A stretch of DNA of 64,000 nucleotides from Baylisascaris procyonis (Eukaryota > Nematoda > Chromadorea > Rhabditida > Ascarididae), in NCBI GenBank assembly GCA_037389465.1, contig JAZARR010000214.1, positions 1,240,001 to 1,304,000 on the forward strand, in the 5' to 3' direction. The notes below the pieces were generated by a model. That model was not told the DNA's origin. It saw only the letters and a list, made by a program, of their open reading frames with translations, and ran no database searches. Shown here piece by piece: positions 26,389-39,362 of this stretch. Every line of letters starts with the position of its first letter. Within the stretch, counting starts at the first letter, position 1. The position numbers and the translations under genes are program-made.

Positions 26389-27772
26389 TCATTTATTTCC
26401 AGCCGAAAGGAAAGATTTATTGTTTTCCGCACGACTCCTGAAATGAGCAATGAAACTCTTGTAACCCTGCAAACGATGGTCCAAATGGAGAACTATCCAA
26501 GCCTCGTCGACGATGACAAGCAAGCAAGTGGCTGCAATTGCGGAGAAAGGATCGTGGAGGTAAGTGCGATCGGAAAGAATACCTGACAATCTAGAGCTGA
26601 GCAATGAGGCATTTAATGCGACATTTGGCGACAGCGTTGAATTCCGGCCGGTGAGATTAGGAAAGCCACTATGAATGCTACAGCAGTGCCATCGAGAAGG
26701 CAAGCACTAATATGCCGTTTCCCATAGCAGTCATGGCCGGCTGCTAAAGCAGTTTGCACAGGAAATTAAAGTGGTATACAATTTTTGACATTTGATAGGT
26801 CATTTTGTGTGCGCAAGCCCCTATAAAGTTTCGTAAGAAATGTGCAACTGAGTTACGGGAGAGATGCTGAACGACTTGACCCAAATTCTCAGCAGCATAT
26901 GCTAAAACATTTGCATGTGACTTGCGTAATTTGACGTACGAAGAACACTTCCATATCTGAATTTCGTTCAGCAGCAGTAATCATCTTGCTTTCGTTTTTA
27001 TCGTGAAGCACATCAGAGAATATAATAGGACGCCCTGATTCGGATTCTTCAAATGATGTTATTGACCAATAAAAGTAAATATGGGTCATTACAGCTATAG
27101 AATTCGGCCCTCTTACTAGATATGAAAGCTATGAAAGGCTTAAATTTCTCGCTCATAGGCGACGGCGTTCAAAAACGATTAAGACCCAAGGCACAGCTGA
27201 ACATTATAAAAAGGTGTGAAAACTGCTAGCGGCTGGGACCAGCATGCGTCTCAGGCGGTTAGACGATTCACTATTCCATTCGTGAAGTGGGTTAATGCGG
27301 ATTAGTTTGCTTTTTTGTGGTTGGGAGGGAAGACTGTGCTAAAAGCTTCTGACGGCGCTCGATGCTCAGAGAAGTGCTTTTATCCAAGACGAGTTTCAAG
27401 GAAGATATGTGTATCCGAGCAACAGTAACAAGTTTTTTATCGATTAATGCACGTAAATTCGGCCATGTGGCAAGCACTACAACCTGCCAACCATTTTCCA
27501 CGGCATATTGGCACGCCACAAAAACAAAGCACAGCTGGCACAATGGCGATTGCACAGAAATAAATGCGCTGCTATTGAAAGGATTCATTTCTTTCTCAGC
27601 CTCGCAACTAGACAACTGTTCCCTACGATAGTAGCTGTCCAAGCCGTTTGCCATTTTCCTTATTTTCCTGGCGATTGTTTCGTTCAAAGAAATGGTTTTG
27701 TCGGGAAATGCATTTATTTTTGAAATACGTATTTCCTGTACCAGTAGTCATTGGACCGGTAAGATAATTCAT
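26389..27772 (-). CDS. Small P-loop NTPase-like gene (RecA/Rad51-paralogue-like), possibly degenerate
   Basis: Three - strand exons join with GT-AG borders and one continuous frame: 27772-27729, 27571-27354 and 26531-26389, giving 134 aa. The start reads MNYLTGPMTTGTGNT, a Walker A-like loop in which the expected Lys of GKT is Asn. Exon 2 carries CQYAVENGWQVVVLAT, typical of the helix and second beta strand after the P-loop in RecA-like ATPases. Exon 3 carries TCLLVIVDE, a good Walker B strand. A P-loop after only a few residues and the small size recall SWSAP1-type Rad51 paralogues, but that placement is a guess. The Lys-to-Asn change and an early stop after Walker B suggest either a non-hydrolysing subunit or a pseudogene. 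It is divergent from copy B. Splice choice and exon 1 are the weakest parts. Confidence 0.38.
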
Positions 27773-27947
27773 TGTATACAGGATGGTTTTAATCGCATCC
27801 TATTTACCACATATGTGAAGTCAAACTACAAACGTTTCATCATGTATTTGTTTGATCGAGAAATCAAATGATAAAAGTTGCGCAAAATTAGCATGAAACA
27901 TTATCAATTTAAAAAGGAAACCAGGTTAAATCGAGGTTCAATCGGGA
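27773..27947. promoter_or_regulatory. Head-to-head intergenic region before copy B
   Basis: Only 175 bp separates the - strand start codon at 27772 from the copy B ATG at 27948. If the P-loop gene is real, this stretch must serve as a shared divergent promoter. A possible trans-splice acceptor for copy B (AACCAG, ending 27924) lies 23 nt before its ATG. No defined promoter motif was recognised. Confidence 0.3.
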
Positions 27948-30900
27948 ATGTCGCGTGCAATGGATCCAATATGGAAGGGTGTTGGAAAAGAGCCTGGATT
28001 AGAAATATGGCGAATAACGGTAAGCTAAAGCTATAAACTATTGAAAACTTTCAACATATCAATTCATCCCCTTGAGATTTCGACAGTGAAGTTTGGAACG
28101 CTTGATAAGAAATTTGCTGCTGTGTTGTATTGTTAGAATTCAGCAGTTAAACCTTAAGATACATACTTGCAAGAGGCAAGCATATATCGGTGTATTTCTT
28201 TGAAATTAATGAATAATCGAGTGCAAGTTCATTTCTACAGAGAAGAAAACGGATCAAAATACTTAAATGGCTAGAAAATGGAAAGTTGATTCTTAATCGT
28301 TCGAAATTCTTCTATTTTGTGAATGAATATTTTAAAAGTTGGACTGGAATATTCAGCTGACATCACCTAGTGGTTGACAGTTTTTGTATCAGCAAATGCA
28401 TTATGTGAGAATTGGTCGTAATTGATTTTCGTGTTCGATAGGGAGAGCAGTGTAATGTGATAAAGGTCGGGTGAAAAAAATCGAGGATTTCTTTGATGGA
28501 TTTGGAAAAAAAAATTTGCGTGATGGAGAAGAGATAAAATAGATGAGAAATGGAGCATCATGGAGCGGATTTCCTTGAATTGGATTTCTGGTACATAAAG
28601 AGGGTGCGAAATGCTTCAAAAAATCATCATAGATTGTAAAATTTGAAGTGTATTTGAAAGACTCATTACTGGCATTTGTGGAGTTCTCAAGCAATGATAT
28701 GTTCCCACTAATCACCCAACTCTCTAACGATTCAACATCACTTCAGAGACCTAATTGCTATTTGACGAGGATCTAGCTTGAACTTTGTTGACATATTATA
28801 TGCAGCTTGAAAAATATGCCGCACATTTCTTGCAATCCAACAAGAAAACGCAATCGCTGAGGGGTCTGGAACTGAAAATTAGCAAATCTCAATGAGGGCG
28901 GACAGCAAGAGGATGAGATTTGAAATGTACGATTATGCTACTTTTTCACCCTTGTAACCTCCATTCCCGGAGTGCGTTCACCGTGATCTTCTGCAGTCTT
29001 CACTATTGTATTTTAGTCGAAAACTATTTTGCGATTTGCTTCTAAGCACATGCATTTGTCCCTTGCAATCAGGGGAGTGTTTTGTGCTCAGTTACAATAA
29101 TCGCAAATGAAGTTAATCATTACCTGACTTTTAATTTATTTCATTCAGAAGCGAGGTCTTGAGAGGCTGCCAGAAGAACAGCACGGAAATTTCTATGTCG
29201 GTGACTCATATGTCATTCTCTATGTAAGTTTCTTAAGGTGTAAAATTTGTCATGGATTTGTTCTACAGTCATTACTTCGAGCGAGCAAGCACCTCCAGTT
29301 TTCCTGAAATGCCCTCATCAATAGTCTTGACGAGGAACAGAAGGAAAGCGCATTAGGAATGGCAGCGAAGTATTCACGTCAATTGCTTCGCACTTCCTAT
29401 TACCTTTGTTCAAGCGTAAATGGTCAGTGAGAAAATGCTTCATAACGTCGTTTCATAGGGTAGCCACCAGTATACTGAAAAGCCAGAAGTCATCTGCTCA
29501 TATTATTTAATTTTTGCTTCAGTTGTTCGCGATTTCTGAAGCTACTAAACATGCGGACGACCAGCATACATATATCTAGACATCGTTATCAATAATAATT
29601 TAGAAGTCTTCCTGAAGAAGCGGCTAACGCGATCTTTCTTTAAACGGAAGCAAATATTTTTGCAAAGACAATATGCTTTCATCATATCATTGTAAATGAT
29701 CAAGCAATTTTATCAATGGTCCTATTGTTTCCTCCAGATGATTGAACGCTTATAACCTACCCGACTTTTCTGCTGATAATATTACGTGAGTCATAAAAAA
29801 AAAATTGATTTGCAGACAATGAAACGTGCAGGGTGGAACGTTCATTTCTGGCTTGGCAAAGAAACGACGATTGTAGGTTTAAACCAAATTTGTATAATCA
29901 CAGCGCAATTTGATGTACACATCTCAAAATTTCTATAATACTGCATATTATTGCCCGAATTCTTTTGAACATAATTAAAACAATACATTTTCAAATACCA
30001 TGAGTTTTTGGGGTATCGTCAGTTAAAAAACCTTTGTTGAATAGTTTATATACTAGAGTTTAGCTTCTAGGTGAGATTTTTTATTCTACAAACATTTCAA
30101 ACTTAATGTCAGCAAATGAAAGTATTGTGCCGTCATATGTGTTGTGCAGTGTGCCGTCGCACCCATTTCATATAACTACCTTCGCAATATGAAATTTTAC
30201 ACTTTTCAAAAAAGTCAAATTTAAGGATAAGCCTAGAAAATCAATCGTTTATCTCTAAAATGCTTCTAGAATAATTGCGCTTTGAGCTGTCTGTTTCATC
30301 ATGAGGTGAAGGAAATTTATTTTTTTAGAACTCTTTCGTATATCTCAGTGCTCACAGATGTTGTCCCAGTGCGATTGTGCAACGTGGCTTCAACCGCTAC
30401 ATTATTTAACCTCTTGGGGTGGATGGATGCATTAAGTGCAATCTCAACTGCCAGATAATTTTCCCTTAAATAACATCATTCTTGAAACGCCTAATTTGTA
30501 AGTTGATTCTAAAGCTATTTCTATTCAACGATGAATTTTAAATTGCACTTATGCATTCTGAGCCAATTTTTTTTTCGACAGGATGAAAGGGGAGCAGCTG
30601 CGATCAAAGCAGTTGAGCTCGACGATGCCCTCGATGGTCTGCCTGTTCAGTACCAAGAGGTAACATAACGATTACGACACCTAAACCTAAGGAACAGGGT
30701 TTTGGAATGCTAACTATAACAAGTTTGAAAATAATGCTTACTTTGCAAGCAGCATCTAATCATGTTGAGCCAGAGCGACAGCTGTTTACGTTGTATTGAC
30801 GAAATGGCCGTTTGTTTCCTCTCTCTCTACTAGTAATAACGAAGGTCTTAAATCAAGTGGATTGTGAAAAAGCATTAATACCTGATAATAGCTGAGAAAG

Positions 30901-31908
30901 TTCCATCCTAAATTCATTGGTTCCAGCCACGCTGTATTGGCTATTTTTTGTGCCACTACGCTATCTTCTTACTTAAGGAACAATTCTAAGCACAGGACTA
31001 ATCAGTGATCCACAGAACCTAGAATGCAGTTCACATGAACAACGAAGAGGAAACGCAAGCATATTTTCCTTCTATGGAAACTTCGGAGGGTAATTTCAAG
31101 GTAACTGAGAAAACTTATCAACAAGCCTGGTGAAACACTTGCAGATTGTTGAAGGATGAATAATGATTGCGCTATTCTTAAAGAAATAGTGAAAAAGCGG
31201 CTGGCAATGCGGTTTTTGCAATACGGCATTATTGAGCATTTCCCAACTCCAGCATCCGCTTGTCTGAGGGCGCCAATGGCAGCCGTAACATGCGTGCATA
31301 CATAAGCAGACGGCCCGAAGTTGCCCTTATAAACTTCATAAAAAAAAAACGTTTGCAAGAACTTGCTAAAAACTGAAAACACCTGGAAGGAAAAAAATAG
31401 GTCAGTTGAAGCCGAGATAGAGATATCAGTCACGCTGTTATCCTTCCATAGAATTAGAGATATCAGTCACACTGATATCCTCCCATAGAATTAGAGATAT
31501 CAGTCACGCTGATATCCTTCCATAGAATTAGAGATATCAGTCACGCTGATATCCTCCCATAGAATTATAAGCCATTGTGTGGCTAAAGAAAGATAGTGAA
31601 TTTTTTAAAATTTTTGCTTTTTGTATTTTCGTGTCCTCTGAAAATCCCATTTACGAGAAAATGCTCGCTGTATAAATCACAATCAACGAAAAGATATTTA
31701 AAAGTTCTTATCAATTTTCCGAGCTCATTCAATTTTTTCAGCATCAGGATCACGAGTCGTCTCTATTCCTTTCATATTTCAAGGACGGCATCAGGTAGTG
31801 TTGTTCATCCGCTGGTTGATGAATCCCTTCATGATATGTGAAGTGCGTTACCATTGTTTATTTGCTTGGCAGAGCTTGGTCAATTTCAAAGCGTCTTGTG
31901 AACTGCTC

Positions 31909-31955
<47 letters not shown>

Positions 31956-34900
31956 GGTAGCTTCAACCATAAATCAAAAACATTTGGCGGCGGTGAAAGG
32001 TTGCCGCATAATCTAATAGCAGTCTTGTTCGACATTGTTGGGGTAATCACATTCCTTTCAAGCTTTATTGTCAATCATCTCGAGGGTGATCGATATTAAC
32101 AAACTTATCAAAAAAACAAATATTTTGGCAGACGCCCATTTCATGACAATTGCGGCATTCAACAGCAAAGATGTTGTTAGAGTGGTTCAAGCGCAATATT
32201 CAAATATGCCCAATACATTTGTTGTCCCATCTCTTAAGCACGTATCTGTGCGATCGATCAGACCCTGCTAAGTTAATTGATTTTGATCAGATATTTGCAC
32301 TGTTTATCACTGCAAAGAAAATAATCCCGAGTTCTAACCCATGTTTTTCAATTTCTTTTTTTGCGATGATTGCAATTTAAGGTATTTACAAGGTGGTTCC
32401 GAATCTGGCTTCAATCACGTGATCGATAAATACGAAAGTTGGAAACCACGTCTGTTTCAGTGTAAAGGCAAACGAAACGTTCGCTGCTCGCAGGTGCCTG
32501 CACTTTTTTCCCAGAATCAAAACAACCTAAATGACATTCTCGCAGCAAAAATTTTTCTATCAGGAATAACTTAAATGCTATCCGTTATAATAAGGATTAT
32601 ATATTGGGTCACCTTGCCAGTGTTTTCATTTCAAAGAACATTTTTTCTTTATCGAATACTATGATTTTTATTAGCTCATTGAATAAAATTAACATGCTTA
32701 GCCTTATACTTAGTGAATTAAAATCATTGACCTTTAAATTTGCATACGAGTTATGAGTTATCAGTCGATGTGCAAGAGAACCGCAAAGCGGCGTTGCCGC
32801 AGAGAATCTCTCTAGCATTATACCGTTATTTTCCGGGAAATTGCTGTTTAATATTTTTGCTCGTCCAGCTTATCAATCAGAAAACGAATTTCACGTCAAA
32901 TATGACTGCAGCAATGCAGAAATACCTTTCCATTTCGCTTATTCACTCATAATTCTCTCTTCTGTGAATCAGCTCTTTTTTAATGTTCCATTTTTTTTTT
33001 CTGAGAAAGATATGCTCTTTGAACAAAAGCTGCAAAAACCCGCACACGAATTCTTAGTTGGTGTATGAAAAAATAATTTTAAAGTAATTGGAGTGCTGTT
33101 CCGATTATTTCAATAATTAGTTAACTGAGGAAGTTTCGCATTGTGTTTAAGAAAGCGTAAAAGCATAGGTGATAAAATGACCTTAATTTCGTCTCATTCA
33201 ACACCATCCACGTTGTTTAATGGTATTCAAATCTGCTTTATAATTGATACGGCAACTTCATTCATGAACCCATTGGTTGCAGTCGAAAAATGGGTTTTCA
33301 AATGAGCAAATTTCTTTACGTTCTTTAGAGCATTCGTTCAACGATCTAATCATTTAGTCGGGTTGCAAAGAGTGAAATTTGCCGTAAGTTCACTAGATGG
33401 ACTTTCACTTACTTAAAGCAGGATTGCTTGGCCGACCAGCTTGGCTGTAAAATTTGCTTCACAGCGATTTTGCTCGCGCCCACACAAAATGCTGTTCAAA
33501 TTCTTTTAGCAGATCAGATGCTTACCGAGAACGTTAGAACTGCAGATGGGGGCAGAGGGAGGGAGGTGAGTGGACTTCAAATGAAGCAAAAGCTTACAAC
33601 GGTTCTTTCATTTATTATTTATCATTGAAATGCAATGAGAGGGTTACAGCATTAGGGACGTATACTCGAGTTCAGCTTTCGAAATGCCTCATCAGAGTGA
33701 TTCAGGTGGCATGCGAAAGAAATTCACTCAACCTTGGCGATGTGTTTATTCTTGATTGCGGACTTGACTTGTATATATGGATGCCACCGGAGAGCGGACG
33801 TCTTGAACGTATCAAGGTGACGATTTGTAGCGATCCGCTCATAAGTGCACATGAACTTAGTTCGCAGTATTCCTTACTCATTAACTGCCTGAAAACCATG
33901 ATGCACACTTTATTTAATTCCCTTTAAAAAAGATCTCTTCAACGAACGCTGATTCATTCAACTTCAATTTCGGCTGTTCTTTTTCCTTCCATCTTAATAG
34001 AATCAATGCAAACAGGGGAAACACAAAAAGCCTTCTTTGAACCACTAATCTTAATAGGAAAAGCAAAAATTGAGGAAATTTAGCTTCTGTTCGATCTCGT
34101 CTTATACATGAATTGCAGGGAATGTCGCAAGCAAAAAGTATTCGTGATCAGGAAAGACATGGAAAACCGAAAGTTCATGTGCTCGGTGTGTTCGTTTATT
34201 ATTCTAATATTTTAATTTGGATAACTGTGGGAGAAGTGTCTCTTCCTTCTAACATGAACTGCGTTTCTATTAAACACTCGAAAGCATCACATAATAATAG
34301 TATTTTGCTACAATTCATGATTCAATATAAAAAAAAAGTTTGTTTAATAGAAAAATGGTGCAGTGTCGATTAGAATTATTTCTGATTGCACGTAGTTTAT
34401 TTGAAAACAGCGTACAAAAATCGTAGATTGCATTAGTCTAAACGTTTGTTCTGATTTACTAAAAGAAGCGAAACACAAACATGAATGCAGAATATAGTGC
34501 AACGGTACGTAACCAATGTGTAGCATGATACAGAAAGGTAAAGCTCTATTTTTGCAATAAAAGCACCGTTTAATACTAGAAAGAGAATCAACTAGAGTTC
34601 AAATCCAACTTTACGCAAGATAATGCGCACATCAATAGAACGGCTCTAGCTTAAACGTATGACGGAAATAAAGGCTAAAAACCATAAGATGAAAAGTTAG
34701 GCTTAAAATGTCGCGAAAATCATATAATCAAAAAGTGAACCTGTATTACACAAATCATTCATGCGCTCTATACAATCTAAAAATTACGTGACTTTTTATT
34801 TCTTTCGGCTTTAGTCTGTCATCAAGGAGATTTGTAAAACTTTCTTTGCGTTCAATGTTTAATCGACTAGACATGAATTTGGGTCATAAATTTTCACATA

Positions 34901-37900
34901 TTTTTAAGACCAAGATTGGGACAGAAATGAAGCTTTCTGGAAGGTTATGGGAGGTAAAGCAAATCTGACGGATCTGAAGTCGGCAGCTGCTGGTGGAGCT
35001 GATGAAAACTTCTGGCGAACAACCAAACAGCAAGTTACACTCTGGAGGTGAATAAAAATTTAATTCTCATTTTAATGTCTGTTTGGATAATTAAACAACC
35101 CCTCATTTAATTCATCCCCTCAATGGATTCATGTTTAACTAGAGTTCCATAAATTTGGGTCCCTTTTCCGCGTATCTATTGCTTCAATTAATTGTTAATT
35201 CGTGGTCAACACTTCTGATTAATTCCAACCCTAAAGTCAGAGGTACATTGCTCGAATTGCACAAAATTTTTTCTGTATGAGTCACTAATAGCGAGAAATG
35301 ATTCTGCAAAAATAAACAAAATGTGATTCTCGTCATTTTCCATTAGGAAGAAGCAGCTAGGAATGATGCTTCGCTTCGAGAGTATTGGCTAAATAAGCCG
35401 CTTGAACTCAGCAAATCTAAAAAGAAATTCATTTCAGCATAATAAATACAGCCGAAACTGAAAAGAACAGAAGATAGATGCATCCTTTCCTGTCCAAACT
35501 TAGAACTTTGTTGTTCTTGCTTATTGCACAGTAGTTTCGACTGTAAGAATGAGTGAATTTTAAGGGTTTGCGATGAAAGCGGGAAGACAGAGGTCTCTAA
35601 AGTCTCTCAAGGTGATTTCAGGTACAATCAACTGGAATCGAAGGTGAGGTATCAATGGTTTTCAGAACAAAAAACAGTTTTAATTTATCATCATTTATTA
35701 CTGAACAATGTTTTAGAGTTATAACATAATGAAATTTGATGTCGAGTACGCGATTGACGCACCCCAAGATATTTTCATACACTTTAAAGCATATCACAGG
35801 ACAATTTCCGCGGATGTTTGATGAGAAAGGAATGGGCAGGTCAAGTTTGGAAGTTGAAGGGATAAATGAAAGCGGACGCTTGTCTACCTCCCATAGCAGT
35901 ATCATCTAAATCGGCTAAATTCTGTTTCAGTTTCCGAGAATGTAATCCTTGAGTTCGGCATAAATTGTGCTGCTTTCTCTTTCTTCTAGTGTGCAATACG
36001 ATTGAATCAGCACATCTGGATAATATTGGTTCCTTATGTTCCTTTAGTCCTATCTGTACAACAGCTTAAAATAATAGGACTTCTAGGTTATTTTTTGACA
36101 CGAAGCGTATTTCTCGTAAATTGCGTTCATCCTCACCTGCTCGATACTGCAAAATCAAATAAAACGAATAAGTGAGTGATTAAGATTCAACCGCGTGCTA
36201 CGAAATCTAGCACTTATTCAATTTAATCGCTCCAACAGTTCATCTTCATGCTTTATATGGTGTTCATTACCTCAGGACGCTTTCATTTTGGACGCGTGGA
36301 ATGGTGGCGTCTTTGTGTGGATTGGGAAAGGCTGCACCAAGCAAGAACGTACAAAAGCGATGAAATGGGCACAAGAATACCTCAAAACACAGGTCATCAT
36401 CTTGTCTTTCTAGGCTCACTATACCTAGAAAGTAACGACTGCAGACAGCGAATTTGCAAAGGATTTTCCTACGATATCCACAAAAACCTTCGTTCTTCAA
36501 CTAAATTCTACCACGAAGCCATTTTTGCCATTCAGACCTTCATATCGAAGATGTAAACAAGCATTCCTCATTTTCCAACCAGCAATATTATTAGACTCAG
36601 TGCTGAGCAGTATGGTCCATGTTGAGGTGAAATATTCTACAGATGCCAGCTTACTTCTGTTGACTGATAATCCCTACGAAGAATGTATAGAAATGGAAAA
36701 TTTTCCAAGAATCCTGTAGGTTGGGATTTGCGATCTCAACTTCTAAAGTAATGTTATTTTCTAAAATGTTGGCAAAATCCCGTCGTCTGAATGATGAGTT
36801 AATGGAGGGGGTGGTGTTTAGCAAAAACCCGAATGGACGCAGGTGGTTCGCGTTATGGAGGGTGCCGAACCAGCGATTTTCACGCAGTGGTCCAGCAATT
36901 GGCAAGATGGTGATGCGGCGCATGGCTTCCAACCGAAACTCTTTCAGTGCAGTGATGAAAGCGGACATTTGGTGGTCGAAGAAATCGCCAGCTTCACACA
37001 GGAAGTCAGTTGGCAAGTTGAATATTGTGAAAAGCTCCGATAGCAAACAACAGGCAGACATTAATGCCTGCGAACGCTTAATTATTGCTGATCTTTGGCC
37101 TTTGATAGGAACACATTTGTGACTATATTAAATTATTCGGTTGACTTATAACTACATAGCCTAGCATGTGTCGTGCTGATTTCAAGCTTCGACGTTGGTA
37201 GCTACTTGTTTAGAATGCACTCGACCCTCGCTTTTCCTTATCCTTGCCGAAACGACATATATAAAGGAGATTATTGGAAAGAAACGAGAGGTCCAACCAC
37301 ATGTTTTGCAATCACGTTGAAAAGAACGACTTTGATAATAGGGTTAGAGTTATTAAGTCAAGTCAAGTCATTGGTTCTCCGCTTAATTCACTCTCATAGG
37401 TTGTAATTTATGTTCTTCATATATAATTCTACGGTAAACAAGAGAGTGAATGATTGCAAAGCGCAATAACGCCATTTAATCTTCTTTTTTAAAGACCATT
37501 GCAAATGCAGAGGTTCGCGTAAAAGGATACGATTACTCGACACTGCATTTTCAGAATCTTATTTACAATGTCTCATTTATAAAGTAGCGATGAAACTTTA
37601 TTTAGGTTACTACGAGACCGCAAAGATGTCAAGTGCGTTTATAGTTTTTCAGGATTTGGATGGCGATGATGTGATGATCCTTGATGGTCTTAACACGATA
37701 TTCGTTTGGGTTGGTGCCAATGCTAATGCATCAGAAAAAAAACATGCCAACGCCACTGCTAAGGTTGGCGCTCTTAGGTTTTCAGTCTTTTTGGTGCAAA
37801 TGCCCTTAAATTTGTGGCCTTCCTTTTCACGTTCAGTGATGCGAACGATGCAAGCGCTGCAGAATCAAGTAGCATCATCAGCACTACTTAGCCTACGCCA

Positions 37901-39362
37901 CTTGGAGCAGGTAACCGGCACCACGTACTCCGGCCGACTTCAAGAAGCGCTACCCATCCCTACGCCCTGTAACTAGAGTCAGATGCACCACCAGACATGC
38001 CGGGAGGGTCGTACCGAAGGCGTTTAAAACAGGAACTTACACTTTCCCAAGACTACGGAACAGGAAAACATCTCCAAAACTCGGCTCCGAAACCGCCTAT
38101 CTACACCATGAACGCTATTTTTTGTGACCTGCGAAACCGGCATGCATGTTTTTGATTGTGTTGTCTGCTTTTGAGACTCTCTAACTTTGTCATTTTCCTG
38201 TAAGCACCAACGAGTGGAACGTACTTTTGATCAGCTGATTCTGATCGCATTTGATGCCACGTGCAGAGAAAGGCAGATAAAATTTGAAAAAATGAGATAC
38301 GACCCGGTATATTTGCATACCATACCTGAATTCTTTTATACAGAAAATGACGGCAATTGAAAACTGCGGAAACGAAACAATGTTAGGTCAAATGCGCGGA
38401 AAAGATGAAGACAAAACGGCCCAGAAGTATAGCATAATAGGGAAAGCAAAGAACAAAGAGAGAGATTTATTTAATAGTGAGTAGGCAACATTGCCTCCGT
38501 TCACATATCATCTGAAAGGCGAACGAGAGTTTTAGAATGCAAAAGTGGGAAACAAATTTGAATTTGTGATGCCGCAAACTAGTTTACTTCAGAGCTGCAG
38601 ATTACTTTAGAGCATAAAATCTTGATATTCTAATAAATACCGTTGTTGCCTCATAGATCATTCTTACATAGCGTTGCTTTTATTCAAGAAAGATCGTTGC
38701 TTGTATGCAACATACTTGTGCTTCAGAAATACTTAGAGACCGATTCAATCCCGCGGACGCACACTGCAACAATTGAAACAGTTTTCCAAGGATGCGAACC
38801 AGTCGCTTTTAAGAAGTTCTTCAGTTCGTGGGATGACAAGATGTTTAAGCTGGTTAGATTTGCATACTTTTGTAGATGAACGTTCTTTAAAATTACAAAT
38901 ATGATTACTTAGCAAATGGAAAACGGCAATATATAAAACTTTCTACATATCTGAAATATCACGTAACTTTGTAATGTCGTTCACCTTTAAAAGTACATTT
39001 CAGAATGTATTTATCGGCTTAACTGCTCTCATAAACTTTCCAAGCATATGTGTAAGTCGAATTGGTTTATATCGCCATATACTTTGCTGATGGAAAAAGC
39101 CGGCTGCAGTATGTGGTCATGTATAATATGTAGTGCTGAAGTTACCGCTTAGCGCCTGCTTCACATATTATATATTACGCATATTCATTCCACTAATCCA
39201 TCGATCCCTTATTTCGTAGATTTGCTGTCGCACCTAAAGGTTTCTTCCTGAAACCTCTGTCATTGGTCATAGTCATGATGCTATCATACTAATGCTCACA
39301 TACTGCCAGTATTTCAGAATGCACGATCTGTGGAAAATATGAGGAAACTTATGTTCGCTTAA
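27948..39362 (+). CDS. gsnl-1-like: Gelsolin-like actin-severing protein, tandem copy B
   Basis: The 474-aa product should sever and cap actin filaments under Ca2+ control, like C. elegans GSNL-1. Exons: 27948-28019, 29149-29223, 29816-29872, 30582-30659, 31742-31794, 32382-32493, 33706-33816, 34119-34185, 34909-35047, 35565-35643, 36276-36392, 36822-37004, 37653-37763, 38727-38852, 39318-39362. G1 (about 9-123): [34 protein letters not shown]2 (128-213): [20 protein letters not shown]. The linker (about 210-254) is less acidic than in copy A. G3 (255-367): [20 protein letters not shown]. The last domain (368-458), with [24 protein letters not shown] and YLETDSIPR, aligns best with G6. The tail [13 protein letters not shown] resembles the gelsolin latch helix. 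All donors are GT; intron 13 has a weak GTTGGC. The first ATG follows a short leader; a second ATG is in frame four codons on. Exon 6 is one codon shorter than in A and C. Confidence 0.92.
31419..31566. repeat. 37-bp x 4 minisatellite, each unit containing a palindrome (copy B intron 4)
   Basis: Four consecutive 37-bp units start at 31419, 31456, 31493 and 31530. Each holds GATATCAG, a 5-nt loop and CTGATATC, an 8-bp inverted repeat; it is perfect in units 2-4 and has one mismatch in unit 1. Units 1 and 3 read CCTTCC, while units 2 and 4 read CCTCCC, so the array probably grew by duplicating a 74-bp dimer. Confidence 0.95.
31909..31954. repeat. 46-bp perfect palindrome ACGG(AT)19CCGT (copy B intron 5)
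   Basis: A run of 19 AT dinucleotides (31913-31950) is bounded by ACGG on the left and its reverse complement CCGT on the right, so the whole 46 bp reads the same on both strands and could extrude as a cruciform. Confidence 0.95.

Noticed and set aside
31002..31433. A 143-codon - strand open frame in copy B intron 4
   Set aside because: It runs into the minisatellite at its 5' end, has no domain and lies antisense in an intron.
31419..31566. CRISPR-like array
   Set aside because: The units are contiguous 37-bp copies with no unique spacers, and the setting is a eukaryotic intron.
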